Positions 11,856-23,004 are shown, counted from the stretch's first letter. The stretch is DNA of 64,000 bases from Stutzerimonas stutzeri (GCF_024448935.1 NZ_JAMOIE010000007.1:23445-87444); one strand, 5' to 3'. Numbers and translations: made by a program. The notes: a model not told the origin generated them from the sequence alone.

Positions 11856-11859
<4 letters not shown>
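8536..11859 (+). CDS. treS: trehalose synthase (TreS) fused to maltokinase
   Basis: A 1107-residue bifunctional enzyme. Residues 1 to about 545 are a GH13 maltose alpha-D-glucosyltransferase that interconverts trehalose and maltose, with nucleophile Asp212 ([10 protein letters not shown]), acid/base Glu254 ([10 protein letters not shown]) and the RNHDELTL motif. The C-terminal half, from about residue 600, is a maltokinase (Mak/Pep2) that phosphorylates maltose to maltose-1-phosphate, with the phosphotransferase motif [10 protein letters not shown] at His952 followed by FIDFEGEP. The start at 8536 (MAKARKP) is chosen for its AAGGAA ribosome site; the frame opens 30 codons earlier without one. 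The stop overlaps the glgB start as ATGA, so the two are coupled. The fusion channels trehalose to GlgE. Confidence 0.95.
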
Positions 11860-14072
<2,213 letters not shown>

Positions 14073-14086
14073 GTAGCCTGCCAGAC

Positions 14087-14152
14087 GGCGCCTGCACTGC
14101 AGGCGCCGACCCGATAAAGCCGGAGCGGTGATCGCCCCGGCTTTATCGGGTC
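14087..14152. terminator. two adjacent hairpins after glgB (bidirectional terminator region)
   Basis: Positions 14087-14107 form GGCGCCTGCA-C-TGCAGGCGCC, a perfect 10-base palindrome. Directly after it, 14108-14123 and 14137-14152 form a perfect 16-base inverted repeat (GACCCGATAAAGCCGG and its complement) with a 13-base loop. They lie between the convergent glgB and ybhN-like genes, the expected place for a shared terminator. No long T-run follows, so Rho-independent action is probable but not certain. Confidence 0.65.
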
Positions 14153-14192
14153 TGGTGCCTGTGCGGTTCCCCCGCCAGAAGGGCAGAACCCA

Positions 14193-15212
14193 TCAGGCGG
14201 CGGTTGGCGGGTGCTCCTCTTGCGCATCGTCTTCGGTGAGAGCCTGGTTATTGGAGCGCAGCTTCTTGGCCCGAATCTCCAAGGCCACATAGACAACCGT
14301 GGCAAACAGCAGTGGGATGAGGAAGTACACCACCCGGTAGCCGATCAACCCCGCCACGATGTTGGCCTGGCTTAGCTCGCCACCGCCCAGCATCGCCACG
14401 AATACCGCTTCGATCACACCCAGACCCGCCGGGATGTGTGCAATCACGCCGGCTACGCTGCTGATCATCAGGATGCCTAGCACGATGGGGTAGGGGGCCT
14501 GTTGCGACAGCATGAAGTACACCACCAGTGCCATTAGCGCCCAGTTGCTCGCGCCGAGCAGCATCTGCAAGACCGCCAGGCGCAGGCTCGGCAGATAGAT
14601 TTCGTGCTTGCGGATCGTCCAGTGGCGGCGTTTGGAAAAGCCGCAGGCCCAGAGGTAGATGGCCGAGGCCAGCAGCAACCCGGCACCCAGCATCCGCAAC
14701 GCGGCATGTCCGATCTCCCAATTGGCGGGCGGCGTGACCCAGCCCAAGGTGAAGATCAGGCCGCCCAACCAGAGGTAACCAAGCCAGTTGGTCAGCACGC
14801 TCATGGTGAACACTCGGGTGATCTGCGATGTGCGCAGGCCGAACCGCGAATAGAGCCGATAGCGCAGCGCGATACCGCCCACCCAGGCGCTCAGGTTGAG
14901 GTTGAAGGCGTAGCAGACGAAGGTCACCGGGATGATCTGCCGGACTGGCAGGTCGTGCTGCGCATAACGTTTGCCGAGCACGTCGAAACAGCAATACACC
15001 GCATAACTCACTGCAGTGGCTGCGCCAGCCAGCCACAGGGTTCGGGCGCTGTAATTGCGCAGCGTTTGGTAGACCTCGCTCCAGTTGACGTTGCGTGCCA
15101 GCCCGATCAAAAGCCCGGCGACGAGAATGAAGAAGCAGTAGGTCAGGATCTTCTTGATCAGCGGCCAGCGACGACGCCACCCACTCTGCGACTGGTGCTG
15201 GCGCTCGGTCAT
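14193..15212 (-). CDS. YbhN/UPF0104-family integral membrane protein
   Basis: A 339-residue polytopic protein of the lysylphosphatidylglycerol-synthetase-transmembrane (UPF0104) type, related to E. coli YbhN. About eight hydrophobic segments are visible, with the family-type stretch FVCYAFNLNLSAWVGGIALRYRLYSRFG and GLGVIEAVFVAMLGGG. The function of YbhN is not firmly known. Its start overlaps the clsB stop (ATGA), and E. coli has the same ybhP-clsB-ybhN gene order, which points to a shared role in envelope lipid metabolism. The C-terminal tail is short and charged. Confidence 0.85.
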   Translation of the reverse strand: MTERQHQSQSGWRRRWPLIKKILTYCFFILVAGLLIGLARNVNWSEVYQTLRNYSARTLWLAGAATAVSYAVYCCFDVLGKRYAQHDLPVRQIIPVTFVCYAFNLNLSAWVGGIALRYRLYSRFGLRTSQITRVFTMSVLTNWLGYLWLGGLIFTLGWVTPPANWEIGHAALRMLGAGLLLASAIYLWACGFSKRRHWTIRKHEIYLPSLRLAVLQMLLGASNWALMALVVYFMLSQQAPYPIVLGILMISSVAGVIAHIPAGLGVIEAVFVAMLGGGELSQANIVAGLIGYRVVYFLIPLLFATVVYVALEIRAKKLRSNNQALTEDDAQEEHPPTAA

Positions 15213-16444
15213 TGATGGTCTCGCTGCAAGGGGGCAGGGCTGGGCTCAAGCGGTTCCGGATCGAGCAACTGCACCCTTGGTTTATGGGCCGGCAACAAGC
15301 CCACCCACTGAGGGAAGTGGCGCAGAAAATGGAAAATGATGAAGACCAGCGGTGCGCGCCACCAGTAGCCGCGGATGATGCGTTCCAGCGGAATGCGGCG
15401 GCAGTCGTGTTGCAGCAACCGGTCCAGATTTTCATGCAGTTGGCGATTGAATGTGTGATCGCGAATGATCAGGTTCGCCTCGAGATTGAGCGACAGGCTC
15501 AGCGGGTCAAGGTTGCTCGAGCCCACCGTGGACCACTCGTAGTCCGCCAACGCCACCTTGCCATGCAGTGGCCGGCGGCAGTATTCGTGGATCTCCACAC
15601 CGTCGTTCATCAGGTAGTTGTAGAGCATCCGCGCGCCGAATTTGGCGATCGGCATATCCGGTTCGCCCTGCAGAATCAACCGGACCCGAACGCCACGCCG
15701 TGCGGCGTTGCGGATCTCCCGCAGCACTCGGTAGCCCGGGAAAAAATAGGCGTTGGCAATCAGCAAGCGCGAGCGGGCGTCGCGGATGGCCTGCAGGTAA
15801 TGCTGCTCGATATCGTTGCGATGGTCGTGGTTGTCGCGCGTGACAAACAGCGCACGCGCTTCGCCCCGGCTAACCCCGACAAAACCGTTGCTCTGCGTTC
15901 GCATTCGTCGGTGCCACCAGCGTCGGCCCGATTGGGCTGGACCGATAGCGCTCAGTGCGAAGCGGTGGATGTCATGCACCACCGGGCCTTCGACCCGCAG
16001 CGCGTAGTCCTGCTTGGCAGCAGGGCCGAAATCGCTCAGGTGATCTGCAGAGAAATTGATGCCGCCGATGAACGCAAACTCGCCGTCTATCACGACAATC
16101 TTGCGGTGCATGCGTCGGAACACATTGATCCGCTTGCCGAACAGCCGTTTGCCTGGATCGAAGACCTGGATACGTACACCCGCGCGAGTCATCGCCGCGG
16201 CAAAATCACCATTCAGATCAGCCGAGCCATAGCCGTCCACCATAACGTTTACGCTGACCCCGCGTTCGGCCGCGGCAATCAGCGCCTGTTGCAACTCCTG
16301 TCCCACCTTATCCTTGAAGAAAATGAAGGTTTCCAGCAGGACTTCCTTTTCCGCAGCTGCAATGGCCCCGAACACGGCGGGAAAGAATTCCTCACCGTTT
16401 TCCAGCAGTTGAAGACGATTCCCGTCTCTCCAGTGAAAGTTCAT
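15209..16444 (-). CDS. clsB: cardiolipin synthase B (phospholipase D family)
   Basis: A 411-residue enzyme with the two HKD motifs of the phospholipase D superfamily: MHRKIVVIDGEFAFIGG (His113, Lys115, Asp120) and LHGKVALADYEWSTVGSSN near residue 297. ClsB-type enzymes make cardiolipin from phosphatidylglycerol and a second phospholipid at the inner membrane. There is no long N-terminal membrane domain, which fits ClsB rather than ClsA. The gene overlaps both neighbours by four bases, the endonuclease/exonuclease/phosphatase-family gene upstream and the YbhN-like gene downstream, as in E. coli ybhP-clsB-ybhN. Confidence 0.92.
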   Translation of the reverse strand: MNFHWRDGNRLQLLENGEEFFPAVFGAIAAAEKEVLLETFIFFKDKVGQELQQALIAAAERGVSVNVMVDGYGSADLNGDFAAAMTRAGVRIQVFDPGKRLFGKRINVFRRMHRKIVVIDGEFAFIGGINFSADHLSDFGPAAKQDYALRVEGPVVHDIHRFALSAIGPAQSGRRWWHRRMRTQSNGFVGVSRGEARALFVTRDNHDHRNDIEQHYLQAIRDARSRLLIANAYFFPGYRVLREIRNAARRGVRVRLILQGEPDMPIAKFGARMLYNYLMNDGVEIHEYCRRPLHGKVALADYEWSTVGSSNLDPLSLSLNLEANLIIRDHTFNRQLHENLDRLLQHDCRRIPLERIIRGYWWRAPLVFIIFHFLRHFPQWVGLLPAHKPRVQLLDPEPLEPSPAPLQRDHQ

Positions 16445-17244
16445 AGGTGTATCTCCACCGCCAAGGGCAGATGATCAGACAAGTGTGTCCAAGGTTTGTT
16501 GCCGAGTATTCTCGCTTTGTGGCTCGTGGCATTTCGCACATAGATACGGTCCAGGCGCAGCACTGGCCAGCGTGCCGGGAAGGTCTTGGCCACCTTGCCC
16601 TGGGCCAGCGCGAAAACCTCGTGCATGCCCGCGCAGCGATCGAGCACCTGCGCACCCTTGAGTCGCCAATCGTTGAAGTCCCCAGCGACGATCACTGGGG
16701 CATTCGTTGGCAGCGAGTCGAGCAGGTCGCAGAGGAGGCGCAGTTGCTGCTGACGATGGGCTTCGCGCAGGCCCAGGTGCACGCAAATCGCGTGAAACTC
16801 CTCATGTCCCGGCACCTGCAGCACGCTGTGCAAAAGGCCACGACGTTCCGGCCCGGCAATGGAAATGTCGAGGTTCTCGTAGCGCGTGATCGGGAATTTC
16901 GACAGCAGCGCGTTGCCGTGGTCACCGTCGGGGTAGACGGCATTGCGACCATAGGCAAAATCGGTCCAGATGCTGTCGGCCAGAAACTCGTACTGCGACA
17001 TCTTGGGCCAGTCGTGGAAGCGCAACGCGTGTTTTTCATGCGTGCCGAGCACTTCCTGCAAGAACACGACATCGGCCGATACCGCCCTGACTGCCTCGCG
17101 CAACTCCGGAAGGATGAACCGCCGATTGAGGGCGGTGAAGCCCTTGTGGGTGTTCACGGTCAGCAGGCGGACCGTGTTGACCGCGGTGGACATGTGCGCG
17201 TCGAGATCGCTGCTGTCGAGGGGATGGGTCTTGTCCAGATTCAC
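16441..17244 (-). CDS. endonuclease/exonuclease/phosphatase family protein (YbhP-like)
   Basis: A 267-residue protein of the DNase I-like/inositol polyphosphate phosphatase fold. Recognisable motifs are LLTVNTHKGF near residues 28-37, VVFLQEVLGTHE (catalytic Glu), VIAGDFNDWRLKG and SDHLPLAVEIHL at the C-terminus (SDH motif). YbhP is the E. coli relative; its substrate is unknown. The start is a GTG at 17242-17244 that overlaps the stop of the DUF72 gene (GTGA); a later ATG (MSTAVNTVRLL) is a possible alternative. It is translationally coupled to clsB. Confidence 0.86.
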   Translation of the reverse strand: MNLDKTHPLDSSDLDAHMSTAVNTVRLLTVNTHKGFTALNRRFILPELREAVRAVSADVVFLQEVLGTHEKHALRFHDWPKMSQYEFLADSIWTDFAYGRNAVYPDGDHGNALLSKFPITRYENLDISIAGPERRGLLHSVLQVPGHEEFHAICVHLGLREAHRQQQLRLLCDLLDSLPTNAPVIVAGDFNDWRLKGAQVLDRCAGMHEVFALAQGKVAKTFPARWPVLRLDRIYVRNATSHKARILGNKPWTHLSDHLPLAVEIHL

Positions 17245-18158
17245 GCCAATGCTCCTTCCAACTGGCCTGGAGTGGTTTCCAGGTCTTTATCCAGTCCGAG
17301 CCGGCGCAACAACTGTCGCGCGTCATACGGCGCCCGGACCTTTACATCGTTATCGAAATAGCAGTAGACGGCGCGCCGCTTGCGCGCCGGTGGTTTGCCG
17401 GAGCTTATCAGGTGGGCATCGTCAGGCTGGCTGCCGTTGCTCCAAAGGGTGATGCGCTGGGCCCAGTTATCCAGCGCCTCATCGGTGTAGCCGCTGGTAT
17501 AAAGCTCTTTCGCTCCGTGAAGGCGGATATAGACGAAATCGCAGGTGAGGTCCTCTCGATAGGGCCATTTGCCGGCCGTATCGGCCACCACCAGCGCAAC
17601 CTTGTACTTGCGCAGCAGCGCCACGAACGCCGGATCGACAAAGCTGTCGTTACGTATTTCGACCGCATGCCGAAGGGGACGTTTGCGATCGATCTGCAGA
17701 TAGCTACGTCCCTCCATGCGCGCTTCACACCCTTTCGCCATTTCCAACGCCGCTTCGGTGTCATGCGGCAGTAGGGCGAGGAAGGTTTCGAAACGCTCGG
17801 GATCGAATTTGAACGACGGCGGGAATTGCCAGAGCATCGGGCCGAGCTTGTCTTTGAGCGCAAGGACACCGGAAGCGAGAAAGTTGGCGATGGGCTTCTC
17901 CACGTCCCGAAGGCGCAGCACATGGGTGATGTAGCGGGGCGCTTTGACGCTGAAAACGAAGCCCTCGGGCGTCTCGTCATACCAGCCGGCATAGCGCTCC
18001 GGCTTTTGCAACGAGTAGAACGAGCCATTGATTTCGATGCTGCTTACGGCTCGCGAGGCGAACTTCAGCTCGTTCTTCTGCACGAGCCCCTTGGGGTAGA
18101 AGTCGCCTCGCCAGGGTGCGTAGCGCCAGCCGGAAATGCCTATATGGATGGCTGCCAT
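17241..18158 (-). CDS. DUF72 family protein (YecE-like)
   Basis: A 305-residue protein beginning MAAIHIGISGWRYAPWRG, typical of DUF72 TIM-barrel proteins; SIEINGSFYSLQKP and LGPMLWQFPPSF are further family motifs. Its biochemical function is unknown. The start at 18158 is supported by AGGAG seven bases upstream and by the family N-terminus; the frame stays open upstream but that part overlaps the preceding gene. It is in an operon with the alcohol dehydrogenase upstream (16-base gap) and is coupled to the YbhP-like gene by a GTGA overlap. Confidence 0.85.
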   Translation of the reverse strand: MAAIHIGISGWRYAPWRGDFYPKGLVQKNELKFASRAVSSIEINGSFYSLQKPERYAGWYDETPEGFVFSVKAPRYITHVLRLRDVEKPIANFLASGVLALKDKLGPMLWQFPPSFKFDPERFETFLALLPHDTEAALEMAKGCEARMEGRSYLQIDRKRPLRHAVEIRNDSFVDPAFVALLRKYKVALVVADTAGKWPYREDLTCDFVYIRLHGAKELYTSGYTDEALDNWAQRITLWSNGSQPDDAHLISSGKPPARKRRAVYCYFDNDVKVRAPYDARQLLRRLGLDKDLETTPGQLEGALA

Positions 18159-18174
18159 CGCTGGCTCCTGTGGT

Positions 18175-19449
18175 CTAACGGGGATGCTGCATGCTGGTCG
18201 GATCGCTGGCCGGGAAGGTGTTGGCGACGGCCTCGTCGACCAGATTCTCTTCCGAGCCGTTCTCCGAGCCCTCGCGTTGGGGCTTGAGCTCGACCTTGAT
18301 CCAGCCACCTTCGCGACGATCAAATGCCTCGAATGCCGCCATGACGTCGGTCATCGGTTTGACCTGCGTAAGCATCTTGGTCGGGTCGATGCGCCGCGCC
18401 TGGATCATTTCGATGAGCCGCGGAATGTACTTGCGGTGGTGGCAGTTACCCATGTTCATGGTGATGTTCTTGTTCATCGCCATGCCGATGGGGAAGGTCG
18501 TCGCATCGGGCGGATAGACGCCAATGATCGACAAGGTGCCGGCCTTCGCCAGACACTGTACAGCCCATTCGAGCGCCTGTGATGGGGCATCGCCCGGTTG
18601 CCATTTGGCGTTCTGCTCAAGGTTCGCGCCGTCGGCAGGTTTGCCACCGCAGCAACCGTGTTCCGCATCGACGCCCACGGCATCGATCGCGCGGTCGACG
18701 CCAATCCCACCGGTCAAACGCTTTAAGGTTTCGATTGGGTCTTCGCGATTGAAATCGATGATCTCGGCGCCCTGGCCCTGGGCCATGCGTAAACGGTCGT
18801 CGTACTGGTCGATGGCAAAGATGCGCCCGGCGCCCAGCAGTTTGGCGCTGGCAATGGCGAATTGACCCACCGGGCCGCAGCCGAATACCGCTACCGTGTT
18901 ACCGGCCTCGATCTCGGCCATCTCGGCGCCGAAGTAGCCCGTCGGGAAGATGTCCGAGAGCAGAATTGCCTGATCATCACTGATTTCCGGAGGCAGCTTC
19001 ACCAGGCCGATATTGGCAAAGGGAATGCGCGCCTTTTCGACTTGCAGTCCGTGGAACGGACCGGTTGCCGCCGGACCGCCGAAGAACGAGGTACCTGCTT
19101 CCTTGCCGTTGGGATTGGCCACGTCGCACTGGGCGAAATAGCCCGAACGGCAGTACGAGCAATTGCCGCACGCGATGGTCGAGGGGATCACCACGCGGTC
19201 ACCGACCTGCAGATTGCGAACGTCTTCGCCGAGCTCTTCAACGATGCCGACCGCTTCATGGCCAAGAATGGTGCCGGGCTTCATGCCGCTGAAGGTGCCG
19301 CGAACAAAGTGCAAATCCGTTCCGCAAATGGCAGAAGCGGTGATCCGGACAATGGCGTCGGTCGGGGCTTCGATCTTGGGGTCGGGTACGACTTCGAGGC
19401 GTATGTCGCCGACGTCGTGATACACAACAGCTTTCATGGGCGTCTCCAT
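18175..19449 (-). CDS. zinc-dependent alcohol dehydrogenase, MDR superfamily
   Basis: A 424-residue medium-chain dehydrogenase. Catalytic zinc ligands Cys42 (ICGTDLH) and His64/Glu65 (GHEAVG) and the structural zinc cysteines 94, 97, 100 and 108 are present, as is a Rossmann NAD(P) motif (VAVFGCGPVGQFA). It resembles the group often annotated as glutathione-dependent or independent formaldehyde dehydrogenase-like; the exact substrate cannot be read from sequence. The C-terminal 25 residues form a charged extension (EENLVDEAVANTFPASDP) not needed for the fold. It is the first gene of the minus-strand unit that continues into DUF72, YbhP-like, clsB and YbhN-like. Confidence 0.88.
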   Translation of the reverse strand: METPMKAVVYHDVGDIRLEVVPDPKIEAPTDAIVRITASAICGTDLHFVRGTFSGMKPGTILGHEAVGIVEELGEDVRNLQVGDRVVIPSTIACGNCSYCRSGYFAQCDVANPNGKEAGTSFFGGPAATGPFHGLQVEKARIPFANIGLVKLPPEISDDQAILLSDIFPTGYFGAEMAEIEAGNTVAVFGCGPVGQFAIASAKLLGAGRIFAIDQYDDRLRMAQGQGAEIIDFNREDPIETLKRLTGGIGVDRAIDAVGVDAEHGCCGGKPADGANLEQNAKWQPGDAPSQALEWAVQCLAKAGTLSIIGVYPPDATTFPIGMAMNKNITMNMGNCHHRKYIPRLIEMIQARRIDPTKMLTQVKPMTDVMAAFEAFDRREGGWIKVELKPQREGSENGSEENLVDEAVANTFPASDPTSMQHPR

Positions 19450-19723
19450 AAACGGGTCCCAATCGCGCCTGGCCAGGCTTCGATTGGGCTGAACGAATGA
19501 TGAGTGACATCCTGTAGCTCAGCCGGGCTGCTACAGCCGGGCTGAAGAATCCTCGGGGACGCGCCAGCCTTTGCAGGCGGCGCGATCCGTGGCACGTTGC
19601 TCCCTTCATTCGGACTGATGGTGGCTTGCCCGGTTCATCTTTTTTTCGGCTGCATGGCACCCGGGGCCGCTCGGTATCGGGCGCCTGTTCAGGCTCGGGA
19701 GGCGGGTTACAGCTTCGGCGAGG
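19450..19723. other. intergenic region with a small hairpin
   Basis: No gene is convincing here. At 19513-19535 TGTAGC and GCTACA enclose an inner AGCC-G-GGCT stem, a compact hairpin that may terminate the small minus-strand gene pair coming from the right. An AGCCGGGCTG copy follows directly as a short direct repeat. The alcohol dehydrogenase promoter should also lie in this stretch. Confidence 0.35.
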
Positions 19724-19957
19724 TCAACGGAGCGGGCGATCCCATGGCAGGTCGCCGGCAGAGGCTTCGACCAGGTAGTCGATCACGGTCGCGGTGCTCT
19801 CCCGTACCACGGCGACCAGGGTCGGGTAGCGCCGCTGCGGCTCGAACTTGGCGAGGTCTTTGGGCGCCATCGGCCCACCCTCGCGGGCCAGTCGTTCGAT
19901 GGCGCTGGCTAGCGCGAGGGACAGCCGATCAGCGTTTCTGAGAATCCCTTTCGTCAT
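19724..19957 (-). CDS. small hypothetical protein, 77 aa
   Basis: A short frame starting [17 protein letters not shown] and ending ...[10 protein letters not shown]. It has no signal peptide or membrane segment; it is mildly amphipathic and helical in look. I do not recognise a family. Coding is supported by amino acid composition and by its position just after, and overlapping by 29 bases, the end of a secreted-protein gene on the same strand, suggesting a two-gene unit. The overlap is long for coupling, so the start could be internal. Confidence 0.5.
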   Translation of the reverse strand: MTKGILRNADRLSLALASAIERLAREGGPMAPKDLAKFEPQRRYPTLVAVVRESTATVIDYLVEASAGDLPWDRPLR

Positions 19958-20189
19958 CCACGCGCTCGTCGTCTCCGTGAGCGTTTTCGATCGTGTCCTC
20001 GGTTAAGCGCGGGTGCGGGTCTTCGCCGGTAGGGTTCTGATAGCCATGCGCGCTTGCCTCGTTATTGAGGTCCTGCTGGGTCTGGCTGTTTCTGTCAGCC
20101 GGCTCAGGTTCGGTCGGTTCCTGATTGGCCGATGCGACGGTTGCCAGCAAGGCCAGTAACACTGATGAAGCGATGCACAAGCTCTTCAT
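19929..20189 (-). CDS. small secreted hypothetical protein, 86 aa
   Basis: The N-terminus [21 protein letters not shown] is a clear Sec signal peptide with an AXA cleavage site at about residue 21. The mature part (about 65 residues) is strongly acidic and rich in Glu, Asp, Asn and Gln and probably disordered in the periplasm. The ribosome site GAGGG precedes the ATG. No domain is recognised. It is divergently placed from the membrane-anchored protein gene at 20358. Confidence 0.65.
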   Translation of the reverse strand: MKSLCIASSVLLALLATVASANQEPTEPEPADRNSQTQQDLNNEASAHGYQNPTGEDPHPRLTEDTIENAHGDDERVDDERDSQKR

Positions 20190-20357
20190 TTGATATCCCT
20201 CGACTGTTTGCGGGCTCCCTGTTTCGGACCTGCCGCGGCTTGCGTTCGTTCGTGTCTGCTGCTGGACGGGCCGTGCATGGAGCGGCGCCTACCGACAGGG
20301 GTGGCACCCAGTCGTGTTTGGACTGTCTCAGCCGGGAATCACTTACCGAGGCGCCAC

Positions 20358-21005
20358 ATGATCAATTGGTTAATGAACAACCAGCAGCTCGTTTCGTTGC
20401 TGATCTCCCTGAGCACGCTTCTGGTGTGGATGTTCTATGCGCATTTGCTCTTGCGAAACTTCAGACGGCAGCGTCAGCCGAGCCTGCTTATCAATCGAGG
20501 CGCAGGCAAAGGACTCGGCTCGCTTTGCATCATCTCCAACATGAGTGCCGAGCCGATGTTCATCAATCAGCTCATGGTCTCGGTGGTGACGTCACGGGGG
20601 CCCTTGGAAGTGGATATCACCGACATTCGCCAAAGCATGGAAGATGACGTGCCAGCCGATCTCGCCATCCACCAGACCACCCACCAGGGGCCGTTAAGCA
20701 GTGGTGATTTCATTCACGTCGGCACCTTTCAGGGCATGTTGCGGCGAGTCGCCGAGCTCAACGGCATCGAGCTTCAAGGCCATCAGCCAGTGGGCGACTG
20801 GCAGTTCCATTGCCTGGAAATCCGCGCGGTGGCGTTTTACGGGCCAGAGCGCCACCCGCTGGGTGTGTTGCGCCGCTTCAAGCTGGGCGACCTCACCGAT
20901 CCGCAATGCCGTCTGGTGCCGGAGAGCCCGTTCACCCAGCAGCTGAGCTCCTGGCGCGACCGTCGCCGGGTACGGGGATGGCTAGCGGAAGGGCTGAATG
21001 ACTAA
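20358..21005 (+). CDS. membrane-anchored hypothetical protein, 215 aa
   Basis: The protein starts MINWLMNNQQLVSLLIS and has one N-terminal transmembrane helix (about residues 10-32), followed by basic residues (RNFRRQRQ) and a soluble, beta-rich domain that would face the cytoplasm by the positive-inside rule. I do not recognise the family, although pseudomonads carry similar proteins. The start at 20358 is chosen because translation begins just before the hydrophobic segment; the frame is open for 56 further upstream codons that look non-coding. Confidence 0.65.
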   Translation: MINWLMNNQQLVSLLISLSTLLVWMFYAHLLLRNFRRQRQPSLLINRGAGKGLGSLCIISNMSAEPMFINQLMVSVVTSRGPLEVDITDIRQSMEDDVPADLAIHQTTHQGPLSSGDFIHVGTFQGMLRRVAELNGIELQGHQPVGDWQFHCLEIRAVAFYGPERHPLGVLRRFKLGDLTDPQCRLVPESPFTQQLSSWRDRRRVRGWLAEGLND

Positions 21006-21202
21006 CCCGTCGCACCCATGGGCTTAAGCAGGCTGGGAACTCCGCTTCGTTTCAAAGGTCACGTAGAATTGGCTTCCCAGCGCGTGTCGTAGCGATACGC
21101 CGGGTTCAAGCCGTGACATGCGCTGCGCAGCAGGACATTGCTGACGTGTAAATGATTGGGCAGCTTGGATTCGGCGAGGCTGCAGCAGTAAGGGAATCGG
21201 TC

Positions 21203-21454
21203 ATGGAGATCAACCGGGTAAGCGCAAAGGGCATCAACGAAGAACACTATGAGTTGGTTGTAGTCGGGTCAGGTTTTGGTTCGGGCTTCTTTCTGACTGA
21301 AGCCTTGAAACACCTCACCGGGCGCGCGTTGATCCTTGAGATGCGCAACCTCGTCGTTGTGGGCACCGCGACCTACCCGAGCTGTTCGCCGGCGAATCCC
21401 AGCCTGACGGCTGCCGCCTTGTCCATCCGTGCTGCCGACCTGCTTTATAGCTAA
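21203..21454 (+). pseudogene. GMC oxidoreductase remnant with large in-frame internal deletion
   Basis: An open frame of 83 codons that joins the two ends of a glucose-methanol-choline oxidoreductase. Its start gives the FAD-binding dinucleotide motif (LVVVGSGFGSGFFLTEAL), and after RALILE it jumps directly to the family's C-terminal signature (NLVVVGTATYPSCSPANP followed by SLTAAALSIRAADLL). Full GMC proteins are about 500-570 residues, so roughly 450 or more residues are missing, yet the frame is kept. The substrate domain and active-site histidine are gone, so it cannot be an active oxidoreductase. The small gene that normally accompanies it follows intact. Confidence 0.8.
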
Positions 21455-21463
21455 GGATTGCCC

Positions 21464-21883
21464 ATGAAACGTCGTACGTTGTTGATTTCGTCCGCCGCCG
21501 CACTGGGCCTGGTGGCGGTCGGGTCTGGCGCCTGGGTCTTCGAGGACCGTCAGGTCTTCGTTCCGCAGTTGCTGCAACGGCTGGTGGGAAACTTCCAGAT
21601 GGATCCCGACGATCAGCGCAAATTCGTCGATGCGATGGCGGACCACTACGGCTCGGAGAAGCTGACCGCATTGATGGGGCTCTACAAGATCCGCCAGCAA
21701 ACCGGTGTCGGAACAGCCTACACTGAACTTCGGCTCGACAACTTCGAGCGCCGCTTGTTAACGGATTTCATGGTTTCGACTGATTTTCTGCGGCAGCAGA
21801 ACAAGACCAATCCCAAGGTCAGCTTTCTTGGCTACCGGTTGCCCTGCAGCAACCCTTACGCCCGGTTCGACGGGCTGGCGTGA
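21464..21883 (+). CDS. small Tat-type protein, probable GMC oxidoreductase partner subunit
   Basis: A 139-residue protein starting MKRRTLLISSAAALGLVAVGSGAW, a twin-arginine-like signal. The mature part (DDQRKFVDAMADHYG ... NFERRLLTDFMVSTDF) resembles small subunits encoded beside GMC dehydrogenases, such as gluconate 2-dehydrogenase subunit 3-like proteins. The start at 21464 has AAGGA six bases upstream. It begins nine bases after the stop of the GMC remnant, so the pair was an operon; with the large subunit deleted its function is probably lost. Confidence 0.62.
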   Translation: MKRRTLLISSAAALGLVAVGSGAWVFEDRQVFVPQLLQRLVGNFQMDPDDQRKFVDAMADHYGSEKLTALMGLYKIRQQTGVGTAYTELRLDNFERRLLTDFMVSTDFLRQQNKTNPKVSFLGYRLPCSNPYARFDGLA

Positions 21884-22002
21884 GGTCATACGGTATCCGC
21901 CTGCCTCGTTGAAGCCGTCGGTCAATGGCCTTTGCCGTGTCATTCGATGGATCAAGTGACAGGCTGGTTGGCCCCTCATCCGTCTCATCCGGAGGCCTGT
22001 TC

Positions 22003-23004
22003 ATGCGCATCGCCGTCTTCAGTACCAAGCCCTACGATCGCACTTATCTCGACCAGGCCAACCAGGCGCACCAGCATCAACTGGTCTATCTGGACGCTCG
22101 ACTGACCGCGGACACCGCGCCGCTAGCGGCGGGTTTTGCCGGCATATGTGCCTTCGTTAACGACCAGCTCGACCGCGAGGTGCTGCAACGCTTGCATTCC
22201 AGCGGTACGGAGCTCATTGCCCTGCGGTCGGCCGGTTTCAATCACGTCGACCTCGCCGAGGCGGAGCGGCTGGGCATGACGGTGGCGCGAGTGCCGGCGT
22301 ATTCGCCTCACGCGGTGGCAGAGCATGCGGTGGCACTGGTGCTCGGGCTCAACAGGATGACCCATCGTGCCTATAACCGCGTGCGTGAAGGAAATTTCTC
22401 CCTCGATGGCCTGCTCGGTTTCGACCTGTACGGCAAGACGGTGGGCGTGATCGGGACCGGTAAGATCGGCCTTATCTTCGCCGACATCATGCATGGCTTC
22501 GGTTGCAGAGTGCTGGCCAGCGATCCCTTTCCCAGCGCCGATGCGAAGGAATTCGTCCGCTATGTGCCGTTAGAAAAACTGTTCGGCGAAGCGGACATCA
22601 TTTCGCTGCACTGCCCGCTGACCCCGGAAACCAACCACCTGATCGATGCCGGCGCGATCGCCCGGATGAAACCGGGCGTAATGTTGATCAACACCGGCCG
22701 GGGCCGTGTAGTCGATACGCGCGCAGTCATCGAGGGCCTCAAGAGCGGAAGGATCGGACGGCTGGGGCTGGATGTCTACGAGGAGGAAGAAAACCTCTTC
22801 TTCCAGGACCTTTCACAGCAGGTCATCAATGACGATCTGTTCATGCGCCTGACGACCTTTCCCAACGTGTTGATAACCGGGCATCAGGCATTCTTCACTG
22901 CGGAAGCGCTGACCCATATCGCCGAGACCACGCTGGCGAATATCAGCGCCTTCGAGCAGGGAAGCGGTGCCCTGCATCGGGTGACCGTCGACAAGCTGGT
23001 GTAG
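22003..23004 (+). CDS. ldhA: D-lactate dehydrogenase (fermentative, NAD-dependent)
   Basis: A 333-residue D-2-hydroxyacid dehydrogenase that reduces pyruvate to D-lactate. It starts [12 protein letters not shown], as E. coli LdhA-type enzymes do, and contains the Rossmann motif GVIGTGKIG, the [12 protein letters not shown] substrate-loop motif, [10 protein letters not shown], the LDVYEEE segment and the catalytic histidine in ITGHQAFFT. Length matches the E. coli enzyme (about 329). The GGAGG at 21991-21995 places the start at 22003. In E. coli ldhA is a neighbour of ydbH-ynbE-ydbL; here those genes lie 16 kb further on, beyond the sphingolipid-type island. Confidence 0.92.
   Translation: MRIAVFSTKPYDRTYLDQANQAHQHQLVYLDARLTADTAPLAAGFAGICAFVNDQLDREVLQRLHSSGTELIALRSAGFNHVDLAEAERLGMTVARVPAYSPHAVAEHAVALVLGLNRMTHRAYNRVREGNFSLDGLLGFDLYGKTVGVIGTGKIGLIFADIMHGFGCRVLASDPFPSADAKEFVRYVPLEKLFGEADIISLHCPLTPETNHLIDAGAIARMKPGVMLINTGRGRVVDTRAVIEGLKSGRIGRLGLDVYEEEENLFFQDLSQQVINDDLFMRLTTFPNVLITGHQAFFTAEALTHIAETTLANISAFEQGSGALHRVTVDKLV

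Noticed and set aside
15212..16474. 420-codon plus-strand open frame
   Set aside because: Antisense to clsB, which has both HKD motifs.
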